A stretch of DNA of 64,000 bases from contig UCOA01000007.1 of NCBI GenBank assembly GCA_900474095.1, positions 1-64,000 on the forward strand, written 5' to 3'. The notes below the pieces were generated by a model. That model was given only the letters and a program-made list of their open reading frames with translations. It was not told the DNA's origin and did no database searches. The translations under genes were made by a program, and so were the position numbers. Shown in pieces: positions 8,922 to 17,530 of this stretch; the first letter of the stretch is position 1; each line of letters starts with the position of its first letter. Source of the stretch: Hyphomicrobiales bacterium. Lineage in GTDB: Bacteria > Pseudomonadota > Alphaproteobacteria > Rhizobiales > Rhizobiaceae.

Positions 8922-9635
8922 ATGGCGAGTACGAAATTGATAAACCGGGGGCCTTCTCTTGCGGATTCTGTGTCTGATAGCATTCGCATCGAGATAACCA
9001 ACGGAAGCTATGCAATTGGTGATAAGCTTCCTACCGAAAAGACGCTGGCGGACACCTACGGTGTGAGCCGGCCCATTGTTCGCGAGGCAATCAATTCGCT
9101 CAAGCGCGATGGTCTCGTTGTGACACGGCAAGGATTGGGGGCTTTCGTTAGCGAAACGCGCGAGCAGAATTTTCGGTTTACAAGCTTCGACGTGAATGAC
9201 GCCCTCGACATTCGCAACGTTATTGAACTTCTAATGGCAGTGGAAGCTGCGGCAACCGCGCGGGCGGCCGAGCGGCGCACAGAGGAAGACATGAAGAAAA
9301 TTGAGGGCCGTTTCAACGCAATGCAGACCGCAATTGATGAAGGGCGGAGTGGCGTAGACGAAGACATGGAATTTCATCGTGCGATTGTCGAAGCAGCGCG
9401 AAACCCATATTTTCGAGACATGTCGGACTTTCTCGACGCGAACGTCAGGAACTTTATTCGCAAGGCTCGCGAAAACACCGCGAGACTTAAGAGTGGTTTG
9501 GTCCAGGAGGTGCAAGGCGAGCACCGCGTGATCCTTGAAGCGATTGCGTCCGGTGACGCGCAAGCGGCCAGAAAAGCCGCGGAAGCTCATTTGATCGGGG
9601 CGGCTAAGCGGCTTGCACTATATATAAAGCCTTAG
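8922..9635 (+). CDS. GntR family transcriptional regulator, FadR/FCD subfamily
   Basis: A 237-residue regulator. Residues about 10-75 form the winged helix typical of GntR proteins (GDKLPTEKTLADTYGVSRP, IVREAINSLKRDGLV). Residues about 85-230 form an all-helical FCD effector domain with the expected metal-binding residues, including DEDMEFHRAIVEAARNPYF and the late EHRVILEAI. GGGGAG precedes the ATG. It is transcribed away from the GMC/ABC operon. FCD proteins commonly bind sugar acids or other carboxylates, which fits control of the adjacent pathway. The 34-bp element at 8724 and 16261 is its best candidate target. Confidence 0.92.
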   Translation: MASTKLINRGPSLADSVSDSIRIEITNGSYAIGDKLPTEKTLADTYGVSRPIVREAINSLKRDGLVVTRQGLGAFVSETREQNFRFTSFDVNDALDIRNVIELLMAVEAAATARAAERRTEEDMKKIEGRFNAMQTAIDEGRSGVDEDMEFHRAIVEAARNPYFRDMSDFLDANVRNFIRKARENTARLKSGLVQEVQGEHRVILEAIASGDAQAARKAAEAHLIGAAKRLALYIKP

Positions 9636-9668
9636 CTTCGTTCTCCGGAGCAGTCGTCCGAGATTCAT

Positions 9669-9928
9669 CGTAAGAAGCTTTTGCGCAGAGACATTGTGAA
9701 GTTCTTCGAGAAAGCGCCGTCGACTGCTATCGCGTTCGAGGTCTGTCGCGCTCCTCATCATTGGGCGAGGGTATCGAGCTCATTCGGCCACTAGGTGAAA
9801 AAATGATCGCGCCACATCCGGCGACGCCTTATGTCAGAAACGACGCGTCGGAGACGGAAGCTTTGCAAGGCGACCAGCCGCCCTGCCTGCGCTTTGTACC
9901 GGTAAAGACGCGACCAAGGGTGCGCTGA
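9669..9928 (+). pseudogene. IS110-family transposase fragment, decayed
   Basis: One plus-strand frame reads like the N-terminal part of an IS110-family transposase: FFEKAPSTAIAFEVCRAPHH, WARVSSSFGH, then a TAG stop, then TPYVRNDASETEAL and CLRFVPVKT. These match the conserved family order (FF..LP, EAC..AHHWAR, G-H-V, YVK..KNDAADAEA, RFVPVKS), including the DEDD-type catalytic neighbourhood. The residues between YV and ND are lost, an in-frame stop is present and the frame closes at 9926. No terminal repeats or second half are recognisable, so this is an old remnant. It marks the boundary between operon I and the second importer operon. Confidence 0.65.
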
Positions 9929-10298
9929 AGCGTGGCGTTGATGACGTGAACTTGCAAGAGAGATGGTGCGATCGATCGACGATGCGCATAACTGCCTTGG
10001 CGAGTAGCGTGTGCGACCCAACGCGGCATGCTTGCAAGCAAGCAAGCGATCAAAAATACATCAAAAACGACCTGCCGTCATTGCACCGCCAACAATGTTG
10101 CATCACGCTAATCTTGATTGCGAAAAACGTCAGTAAGCCTTGCCCACTGGTGAGCTCGGAGTTACTTCGAGGGGCCCTAAGGTCCGGGCCGCATCTGTCT
10201 CTGCTTGCCCGCCCAGCGGCCCATCCCGAGCCTTGAAAACCGTAGATGGACGACGAATATCAGGAGGCAGGGGCCAAGCGCCCCCACCCCTTTAAAGA
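9929..10298. other. Intergenic region without recognised gene
   Basis: About 370 bp follow the transposase remnant and precede the end of the convergent alpha/beta hydrolase gene. Short open frames here have no family resemblance. It may contain more unrecognisable insertion-sequence debris. Confidence 0.4.
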
Positions 10299-11186
10299 TC
10301 AGTTCCACTTGGAGATGAATTCGAGTGTATGAGCGTTCACCTCGGCGGGGTTCGTAGCACTCAGGAAATGGTTTCCGCCTTCGACGATTCTCAACTCCGC
10401 CGACTTCGAGTTCGTGAAGCCCGCGATCTCATTTCGGGCATTCGCAACGCTGTAAACCTGGTCTTCCGTGCCGTGCAGCCACAGAACAGGGCACTCAACG
10501 TAATCCAGGCGACCGTGGAGTCCATCGCGGTCACGCAGATTGATTGCGCACATCCTGATACGTCGGCGTCCTTCGTCCCCCTTGTAATTTTCCCTGAGCT
10601 TTTTGGCCCAGAAAGCACGAGCCTCGTCCGAGACATTCACGCCCAGCCCGGATTCGGCAAGCCCGTCGCAATATTCATCCGAGGGCACCCAATCGTCTCC
10701 GACTGGCTGGGCGAGATCGAGGATCAGGGGATTACAGAAGTCGTCCGCGATCCAACAACCAAGCTCTCTGCTGGCGGCACTTTCATAATCCAGTGACGTC
10801 CCAAGCGGGACGATGCCCTTAATCGTGCTTGGGGCCAGTATCGCCATGCGTACCGCGATCCAACCGCCTTGCGAGGTACCCAGGACAAACGCTGAAGCAA
10901 TGCCCAGCTTTTCAAGGACTTGGAGATTTGCGATTGCCGAGTCCCAGTATGTGAATTGTTCACTTCGGGTACGGGTTACTCCGTGCCCGTAAGGCTCGAT
11001 AGCGAGAAGGTTTACTTTGCTCATGAGGGCCTCGTCGGCATATTGAGCGCGGTAAAGCTCCGACGACGTCGTGAACGAGTTAACCAGAACCAAAGTCGGA
11101 AGTGCTGGGTTATATTCTGCGCCGAAACGGTAGCCAATTTGCGACCCACCAAGATGTGACACATCGGCCGTTTGAACTGTTTGCAT
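10299..11186 (-). CDS. Alpha/beta hydrolase
   Basis: A 295-residue alpha/beta-fold hydrolase. The nucleophile elbow is GTSQGG with Ser105; a later VLWLHGTEDQVYS holds the acidic residue region, and GGNHFL near the C-terminus supplies the catalytic His. I start at the ATG at 11186 because AAGGAGG lies 5 nt before it; a frame extension of 13 codons upstream has no such site. There is no signal peptide. It is the last gene of the importer II operon, 137 bp after the binding-protein gene, and may hydrolyse an ester or lactone form of the imported compound (inference). Confidence 0.88.
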   Translation of the reverse strand: MQTVQTADVSHLGGSQIGYRFGAEYNPALPTLVLVNSFTTSSELYRAQYADEALMSKVNLLAIEPYGHGVTRTRSEQFTYWDSAIANLQVLEKLGIASAFVLGTSQGGWIAVRMAILAPSTIKGIVPLGTSLDYESAASRELGCWIADDFCNPLILDLAQPVGDDWVPSDEYCDGLAESGLGVNVSDEARAFWAKKLRENYKGDEGRRRIRMCAINLRDRDGLHGRLDYVECPVLWLHGTEDQVYSVANARNEIAGFTNSKSAELRIVEGGNHFLSATNPAEVNAHTLEFISKWN

Positions 11187-11322
11187 CGCTGCCTCCTTAA
11201 TTGAATGCGGAACGGCGCATCTCATGTGCGGCCCGCGGTTACGTTAGCAATTACTAACCCGATCCTTACGGGAAGAACGGGTCTAGGCGGCGACAAGCGT
11301 TTGGTTCGCGCCGCCCTTCCCT

Positions 11323-12537
11323 TTAGTTGGCTACGATCGGTTCGATCTTATACGGCTTATAGGCATCTGCCGGTGCATCGCACTTTTCACAATTGATGCC
11401 CGGTGCGTTCACTGCTTCCTTCACTTCTTTAGGAAGTGGTTGGATTATGGCCCCATCGACAGCGGTACCATTGATAGCGGATTCCATAGACAACTCAGGA
11501 AGCATAACAGGATCCAAAACTTCGGTCACAAATGACGAAGGAACCTTGCTTTCCGGAAAGGCATTGCAGCCGTTTTCGAAACGGTCACCCGCACAGACTT
11601 TGACATTTTCAGCTAACACCCATGGAAGTGGATACTCGATGTTCATCGCTTTTAGATCCCGCTTCTTTGTCAGGACCTCCATCATCAGCTTGAAAGCGTA
11701 GCCCGATGTTGCTGGTGGTGATCCGGCCGATACTCCTTTGAGTCCCTTTGCCTGCATCTCAGGGTTCGCCAGAGCAAGGCGGAAGCCGTTCGAGTTTTCA
11801 CCGGTCACCGGAACAAGCTTGCCGCCTTTGTCCAGCAAGGCTTGAATGGCGCCATATTCGCCAGCCTGCGACCAAATTCCATCTACGTCAGGATGTGCTG
11901 CGAGTGCCTTGGCGGTTTCTTGCTGTGTCGTGCGGTCATCCCAGTACGAGTAATATTCCGCTACAACTTTTATTCCCGGATACTTGTTGAATACACTCAT
12001 CGCTCCATCGGTATGATGCTTGTCGACAGAATTTCCTGGAACGCCACGGCTAAGAAAGATATTGCCCTTGCCGCCTAGGATATTCACAAGTGCCTGCGCG
12101 GTGTTTTCACCGAAGCCCGTCGTCAGATAGCTGACATTGTAGGCGCATTTCTCGGTGACGGTCGCATCATACATAAAGAACAGCACGCCTTGGTCGCAGC
12201 CGCGCTTGATGGTGCGGTTCAGCGCGGTCGACGAAATTGGGAAACTGATGATGCCATCGGCGCCATCATCGACCATGCTTTCGTAGGCAGAGATCTGCGC
12301 CTGCGGGTCGGTGCCCGAAATGACCTCTTTCAGGTCCACCATGTCCTTATAGGGCGAGGTAGCTGCCAATGCCTTGACAATATTGGCGGTTTCCGATTGC
12401 CAGGCGTTGCCAGAATAGCTCAGGCTCAAGTAGATCTTGAATTTCTTATCCTGCGCCCCCGCAGGCTGCGCGAGCACCGTCCCGGCCGCCAGCAGCGACA
12501 TCGCCGCGAGCGTCATTTTCATTGTATTGCTAAGCAT
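11323..12537 (-). CDS. Periplasmic sugar-binding protein, importer II
   Basis: A 404-residue Peripla_BP_4-type binding protein with a Sec signal peptide (MLSNTMKMTLAAMSLLAAG, cleavage likely after the following AQPAGA). The mature protein starts QDKKFKIYLSLSYSGNAWQ, typical of CUT2 sugar-binding proteins, with later motifs GADGIISFPISST and DGIWSQAGEYGAIQALLD. GGAGGAG precedes the ATG. An unusual feature is a C-terminal extension with a CEKC pair at about residue 380. It follows the second permease gene by 54 bp. Confidence 0.92.
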   Translation of the reverse strand: MLSNTMKMTLAAMSLLAAGTVLAQPAGAQDKKFKIYLSLSYSGNAWQSETANIVKALAATSPYKDMVDLKEVISGTDPQAQISAYESMVDDGADGIISFPISSTALNRTIKRGCDQGVLFFMYDATVTEKCAYNVSYLTTGFGENTAQALVNILGGKGNIFLSRGVPGNSVDKHHTDGAMSVFNKYPGIKVVAEYYSYWDDRTTQQETAKALAAHPDVDGIWSQAGEYGAIQALLDKGGKLVPVTGENSNGFRLALANPEMQAKGLKGVSAGSPPATSGYAFKLMMEVLTKKRDLKAMNIEYPLPWVLAENVKVCAGDRFENGCNAFPESKVPSSFVTEVLDPVMLPELSMESAINGTAVDGAIIQPLPKEVKEAVNAPGINCEKCDAPADAYKPYKIEPIVAN

Positions 12538-12591
12538 TGGCTTCTCCTCCTCAAGATGCCTATTAGGGACGGCGTCCCCTTCAATGCGGGC

Positions 12592-13608
12592 TCAGGGTCT
12601 CCTGAATGCACGCAACCGTTCGAAAAACTCATCGCGCAACACAAGCAGCGCGATGAGGATGATTGAACCTTCGATGATTGTTCGAAGGCCGAAATTCAGT
12701 CCGATTGCGGAAATGACGGTGCCAAGTGTCGTCAGCAAAATCGCACCACCGACGGTTCCCAGGAATGTTCCCCGTCCGCCAAGGATCGAGGAACCGCCGA
12801 TAACCACGGCTGCAATTGACGGAAGCAGATAATTGTCTCCCATGCGGAGCGTCGCACCGTTCGAATAGCCGACCAGCATCATTCCGACGAAGCCCGCGCA
12901 AACGGCGCTTATCACGTATGGAAGAAACTGGGTGAGTGTCACAGGTATGCCCGCAATCCGCGCAGCTTGATCATTTGTGCCAACGGCATAAACGTGCCGG
13001 CCGAAGACACTGCGCGCTTGCAGCACCCATCCAAAAAAGACGAAAGCCAGCAGAAGGAGAATGGATGCAGGTACTCCTGCGATTTGGCTTTTCATCAGAT
13101 CCGTCAGTAGTTCAGGTGCCGCTCCGCGTGTTGTTCCATTCGTCATACCCAAGGTCGCCGACGCGACCATGATGGAGGTGGCCATAGACATGATAAACGG
13201 AGGAACTTTCAGCCAAACAACACCAACCGCTGTGAATGATCCGACAAGGCCGCATCCAACAAGGACGAGTGGCAGGAGAAACAGAGCATCCGGATTCCCT
13301 GCTCCAACCCAGGCTGTAGACAAAACACCACCCAGTGTGATGAGCGCGGGCAGCGAGAGGTCAAGTCCTCCTGACAGTATCACCAGCCCCTGGCCGAACG
13401 AGAGAACAACCAGGAATGATCCCAGTGTCAGAACTGTCTCGACCTGGCTCCACGACCCGAGCGATGGACTGATGAAACGAGAGCCCAGAAGAATAACGAC
13501 ACAGAGAACGGCGACGGAGACAGCGCTGATGGTTTCTCTGCTGACCTTTGCGTTGCCGCGCTTGTCCGGCACGGCGATGTATGACGTGTTTTGCGAGCGA
13601 CTGGTCAT
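12592..13608 (-). CDS. Sugar ABC transporter permease 2 (CUT2), importer II
   Basis: A 338-residue membrane protein of the BPD_transp_2 family with about ten hydrophobic segments. Landmarks are LVILSGGLDLSLPALITLGG and, near the C-terminus, NYLLPSIAAVVIGGSSILGG. Its ATG overlaps the stop of the first permease gene (ATGA, 13605-13608), so the two are translationally coupled. It aligns with the second half of the fused permease at 52636. Confidence 0.92.
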   Translation of the reverse strand: MTSRSQNTSYIAVPDKRGNAKVSRETISAVSVAVLCVVILLGSRFISPSLGSWSQVETVLTLGSFLVVLSFGQGLVILSGGLDLSLPALITLGGVLSTAWVGAGNPDALFLLPLVLVGCGLVGSFTAVGVVWLKVPPFIMSMATSIMVASATLGMTNGTTRGAAPELLTDLMKSQIAGVPASILLLLAFVFFGWVLQARSVFGRHVYAVGTNDQAARIAGIPVTLTQFLPYVISAVCAGFVGMMLVGYSNGATLRMGDNYLLPSIAAVVIGGSSILGGRGTFLGTVGGAILLTTLGTVISAIGLNFGLRTIIEGSIILIALLVLRDEFFERLRAFRRP

Positions 13609-14588
13609 TTGTTTTTTCTTTCGCCCAAACGTGTCAACAGCGCACTAAACATGACCGCAATGATAAGAACCGCGCCTTGGAAGATCCCTGTGTAGAAAGA
13701 GGACACCCCGCTTGAGAACAGGACTTTCTGAAGTAGCATCAAGGTGGCGGCTCCCATGACGGAAGCGAACAGCCCCCCTTTCCCCCCAGACAGAGACGTG
13801 CCGCCAAGCGCGACCGCCGCGAACGAGAGCATGAGAAGCGGTTCGCCGGCAGTCGGGCTTCCTGTGGCCGTTTGCGCACTCAGCATGTACCCCGCCAGCC
13901 CATAGATCATGCCGGCTAGGACGAATGCGAAGAAGCGCACCTTCAGGACAGGGATACCTGACAATCTAGCAGCATGTTCATCGGCGCCGATGGCGTAGAG
14001 CGCGATGCCAAAGTCTGTCTTTCTCGCCAAAAGCCAGAGGCATACGACAGCGCCAAGGATCAGCCCGGAGACCGGAATAAAATTGAAGATTCGATCCGTG
14101 AGTTCATAACTAACCCACTCCGCTACAGTCCCGCCGGGCGCGTCCAGGATGAGAAGCGCGACTCCTTGACAAACGATCATTGTGGCAAGTGTCGCGGCTA
14201 TCGCCTGAATGCGCAGATAAGCGACCAGCCAGCCGTTTACAGCGCCGACGACGGCCCCTATCGCAAGGCAGATGGCGAGCGATGCAAGGGCTCCGCCTGG
14301 ACCCTCGAGCGGATAGACCGCCATAACAACGTTCGTTATCGAAACAACGCCCGCAAGCGAAAGGTCAAAGCCGCGGCTAAGAACAACAATAGCCTGCCCG
14401 GCGCTGGCGAGAGCCAGCGGTACCGTGTTGTTGAAGAGGCTCGCGATCGCTCCCGCACCGAGTGCACGGGGCTGCTGAACCACGTAAACGACATAGAGCG
14501 CAATGTAGAGAGCCATTATGATGAAGGACCCGCGCAGCAGGACGCTCTTCATCGAGGGCTTGGGATGGACGACACCGGCCTTGCTCAT
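13605..14588 (-). CDS. Sugar ABC transporter permease 1 (CUT2), importer II
   Basis: A 327-residue BPD_transp_2 permease with about ten hydrophobic segments; AIVVLSRGFDLSLAGVVS and LSFAAVALGGTSLSGGKGG are the family landmarks. Its ATG overlaps the stop of the ATPase gene (14585-14588), and its own stop overlaps the next permease start. Importer II therefore has a heteromeric membrane part. It resembles the first half of the fused permease at 52636. Confidence 0.92.
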   Translation of the reverse strand: MSKAGVVHPKPSMKSVLLRGSFIIMALYIALYVVYVVQQPRALGAGAIASLFNNTVPLALASAGQAIVVLSRGFDLSLAGVVSITNVVMAVYPLEGPGGALASLAICLAIGAVVGAVNGWLVAYLRIQAIAATLATMIVCQGVALLILDAPGGTVAEWVSYELTDRIFNFIPVSGLILGAVVCLWLLARKTDFGIALYAIGADEHAARLSGIPVLKVRFFAFVLAGMIYGLAGYMLSAQTATGSPTAGEPLLMLSFAAVALGGTSLSGGKGGLFASVMGAATLMLLQKVLFSSGVSSFYTGIFQGAVLIIAVMFSALLTRLGERKNK

Positions 14589-16141
14589 TGCATCGCCCTC
14601 AACCGGGCGGTGGCGCGGTGTCCGATCATCGCCGCGACCAGACCTTGCTCATCTATTGCCGAGCCTTCGAACGTTTCGACAATTTTGCCCTGATAGAGAA
14701 CCATGCAGCGATCAGCCAGTTGAACGATCTCCGGCAATTCCGACGAATAGAACAGAACTGAACCGCCGCTGGCAGCAAATGCTCTAATTGCGCTATAGAT
14801 CGCCTGCTTCGTTCCAACATCGACCCCGCGCGTCGGGTCAAATAGCAGCAGGGTGCGCGCGCCAGTGGCCAAAGTCCTTGCAATCAGAGCCTTCTGCTGA
14901 TTGCCGCCGGAAAGGTCGCCAATTGCGAATGAAAGATAACGTTCGCTTAGTTCAACCTTCGCCCCCTCGGGGCCAGCCGCTTCGGCTTCGGCATTCTGTC
15001 CTACCAACCTCGCGGTGGAAATTGTCGACAGGATCGGAACGACGATGTTGGTTGCCGCGCTCAGCCCGGCAAGAATCCCTTCTGTTTTCCGCTCTTCGGG
15101 AAGATATGCAATGCCGCTACCAGCCTTGAGCGCTTTGCGTGGACTCGAGATAGAGTGCTCCCGGCTATCAATTTCTATCGAGCCTGACTTTGCAGGCTCC
15201 AGCCCGGCGAGACACCGGAACAACGACCTTTGGCCCTGCCCTTCCAATGCCGCTACCGCAAGAATTTCGCCTGGCCGCACGTTGAATGACGCATCCACCA
15301 AAACACCGTTGCTGAGGGACTTTACGCTGAGACGCGGTGCAGCGTCTTTAAGGGCACTGCTTGCATGTTTTCTGACATGATCGTCGCGACGACCGACCAT
15401 CATTTCAAAAATGTCGTCGTTGCTTGCCTCTTTCAAAGAGACAGTTGCGATTGTGCGACCGTTGCGCAGCACCGTCGCGCGCTGACAAATCTCGCGAACC
15501 TCTGCAAGGCGGTGTGAAATATACAGAACCGCCACGCCCCGATCCGTTGCGCTCCCTATCTGGCCAAACAGCCAATCCGTTTCCGCAAGCGACGCGGTGG
15601 GTTCATCCAGGATCAATACTCGCCCAGCATTTTCCAGGGCTCTTACGATCTCAAGACGTTGCCGGTCGGCCAGAGGAAGCGATGATACTTCAATGGCAGG
15701 GTCAATGCGTTCAAGGTCATACCGCGCCAACATCGATGACGCCCTTCGCATCGTCTCAGCGGCGGACGAGATGAAGAAAACACTCTTTGGGATCCGAGGC
15801 AGCAGCAAATTCTGCGCAACCGACAAGTTGGGTACGAGGCTCAGTTCCTGGAACGCCGTGGACACTTGCTGGTCCCGCGCTTCCGTGATCGACATCGGGC
15901 GATACGGCGCGCCGTGAAGATGCATTACGCCACAGTCCGGTACGACAGCACCTGCCAATATTCGAACCAGCGTGGATTTCCCGGCTCCGTTCTCTCCCAG
16001 AAGCGAATGGACCTCGCCTGCGCGCAGATTGATGTCGGCCTGTTCCAAGGCGACCGTGGCGCCATACGATTTTCCCACCCGAACGACAGACAGTTCTAGC
16101 CCCTCGGAAATGGCAGGCACGCAAGCCCCTGAGATCAGCAT
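14585..16141 (-). CDS. Sugar ABC transporter ATP-binding protein (CUT2), importer II
   Basis: A 518-residue protein with two ATPase domains. Walker A GENGAGKST is at 49-57 and Walker B is RVLILDEPTASLAE. The second domain has YLPEERKTEGIL and the signature LSGGNQQKALIA, then LLLFDPTRGVDVGT, where the normal DEPT has become FDPT. Importer III has the same substitution (FDPC), so these two cassettes share a lineage. GGAGGAGG stands just before the ATG. It is the first gene of the operon that runs down to the hydrolase at 10299, and the 34-bp element lies 120 bp upstream. Confidence 0.93.
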   Translation of the reverse strand: MLISGACVPAISEGLELSVVRVGKSYGATVALEQADINLRAGEVHSLLGENGAGKSTLVRILAGAVVPDCGVMHLHGAPYRPMSITEARDQQVSTAFQELSLVPNLSVAQNLLLPRIPKSVFFISSAAETMRRASSMLARYDLERIDPAIEVSSLPLADRQRLEIVRALENAGRVLILDEPTASLAETDWLFGQIGSATDRGVAVLYISHRLAEVREICQRATVLRNGRTIATVSLKEASNDDIFEMMVGRRDDHVRKHASSALKDAAPRLSVKSLSNGVLVDASFNVRPGEILAVAALEGQGQRSLFRCLAGLEPAKSGSIEIDSREHSISSPRKALKAGSGIAYLPEERKTEGILAGLSAATNIVVPILSTISTARLVGQNAEAEAAGPEGAKVELSERYLSFAIGDLSGGNQQKALIARTLATGARTLLLFDPTRGVDVGTKQAIYSAIRAFAASGGSVLFYSSELPEIVQLADRCMVLYQGKIVETFEGSAIDEQGLVAAMIGHRATARLRAMQ

Positions 16142-16260
16142 ATTTCCTCCTCCACTCTGTGCAGTAGTCCCATCGTTGGGGACGTTGCGGCCCTAAAGGG
16201 CAATCTCCGTCTTCTGCTCCCTCAGAAGATGCTGCGTTCGCTTGGACGACATCAGCGATA

Positions 16261-16294
16261 TAAACTAACCATGAAACCAGGTTGCCTTACAAGT
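16261..16294. promoter_or_regulatory. 34-bp regulatory element, copy 2 (upstream of importer II operon)
   Basis: This copy matches 8724-8757 at 32 of 34 positions, including the internal TTGCCTTACAA (16282-16292) and a dyad AACC-N9-GGTT. It lies in the 259-bp gap between the Old Yellow Enzyme gene and the ATPase gene. It is the likely control site of the importer II operon, probably for the GntR/FCD protein encoded at 8922. Confidence 0.6.
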
Positions 16295-16400
16295 ACTATT
16301 TTGAAAATTCGTAACACCGTGGCGCTTGCCGCAACTTCTCGCCAGAGAATCCGGGGCGGCGGGCACCTCAACCCAATCCACAGCTACGCCATGGAATCCT

Positions 16401-17513
16401 CTACATCAGTTCGCCAAGGTGCTTTGAGTCAAAGCCCTTTAAAGCAGCGTCGTCGCCTTCGCGTATTTTCATTACCCACTCGGGGTCACTTAGCAGAGCG
16501 CGTCCAACGGCGATGAGATCAAACTCTTTTCGTTCCATACGTTGAATCAGATTATCGATACCGATGCTGGTGGAACTCTGCCCTGCGAATGCAGAAACAA
16601 ACTCGCCTGACAGTCCGACCGATCCAACGCTGATGGTTGCGGCGCCAGTCAACTTCTTTGCCCATCCTGCAAAATTGAGACCGTTCGGCCCATCGAGCGT
16701 TGGGAACTCCGGCTCCCAGAATCGTCGTTGAGAGCAATGCAAGACATTGACACCAGCTTCTACCAGCGGCTGGAGCCACTCAGCCATTTCAGCTGGGGTT
16801 GTGACCAAACGCGCATTGAAGTCCTGCTGTTTCCATTGGCTAACACGAAGAATGATTGGAAAGTCCGCCCCGACCGCTGCCCGAACCGCCGCTATCAATT
16901 CTCGTGCAAAACGAGAGCGGTCGACTATTGCATTGCCGCCATATCGATCTGTGCGCTGATTGGTACCGTTCCAGAAGAACTGATCAATCAGATAGCCATG
17001 GGCGCCGTGCAATTCCAGCGTATCGAAGCCCAGATTTTTCGCCGCCACGGCAGCCCTGACAAAAGCGTCAATCGTGTCGGCAATCGCCTCCTCATTCATC
17101 GGTTCGCCGCGAGGGGAGCCAGGCGCCTCTACTCCGGAAGGGCTTTCGATAGGGCCGTCGGGCTCCCAATCGGTTAGCGAGGTTTTGCTCGCTCCAGTAT
17201 GCCAAAGTTGAGGCCCCATCCGGCCCCCTCCAACATGAACGGCGTCGATGACCTTCTTCCACCCCAAGAGCGGTCTCTCCCCGTGAAAAAACGGGACGCC
17301 GGGGTCGTTGCGAGATGCAGGTCGATCCACCACCGTACCCTCAGAGAGGATCAAACCGACGCCGCCTTCGGCCCGCCTGCGATAATAATTCGCGTTGATG
17401 TCGCCTGGGACACCATCTTGTGCCAGAGCCCGCGTCATCGGGGCCATAACGATGCGGTTGGGAAGCGTCATCGAACCGATCGATAGCGGTTCAAAAAGGA
17501 TCTCGCGGTTCAT
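16401..17513 (-). CDS. Old Yellow Enzyme family NADH:flavin oxidoreductase
   Basis: A 370-residue FMN-binding TIM-barrel protein. It begins LFEPLSIGSMTLPNRIVMAP, the usual OYE opening, and contains LWHTGASK, ELHGAHGYLIDQFFWNGTNQ with RTDRYGG, and VGRALLSDPEW near the C-terminus for phosphate binding. Such enzymes reduce activated C=C bonds or nitro groups with NAD(P)H. I use the ATG at 17513, which has GGTGGAAG upstream; an ATG at 17534 overlapping the stop of the preceding hydrolase gene would add seven residues. It is co-transcribed with that hydrolase. Confidence 0.9.
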   Translation of the reverse strand: MNREILFEPLSIGSMTLPNRIVMAPMTRALAQDGVPGDINANYYRRRAEGGVGLILSEGTVVDRPASRNDPGVPFFHGERPLLGWKKVIDAVHVGGGRMGPQLWHTGASKTSLTDWEPDGPIESPSGVEAPGSPRGEPMNEEAIADTIDAFVRAAVAAKNLGFDTLELHGAHGYLIDQFFWNGTNQRTDRYGGNAIVDRSRFARELIAAVRAAVGADFPIILRVSQWKQQDFNARLVTTPAEMAEWLQPLVEAGVNVLHCSQRRFWEPEFPTLDGPNGLNFAGWAKKLTGAATISVGSVGLSGEFVSAFAGQSSTSIGIDNLIQRMERKEFDLIAVGRALLSDPEWVMKIREGDDAALKGFDSKHLGELM

Positions 17514-17530
17514 TTGACTTCCACCCGTCA

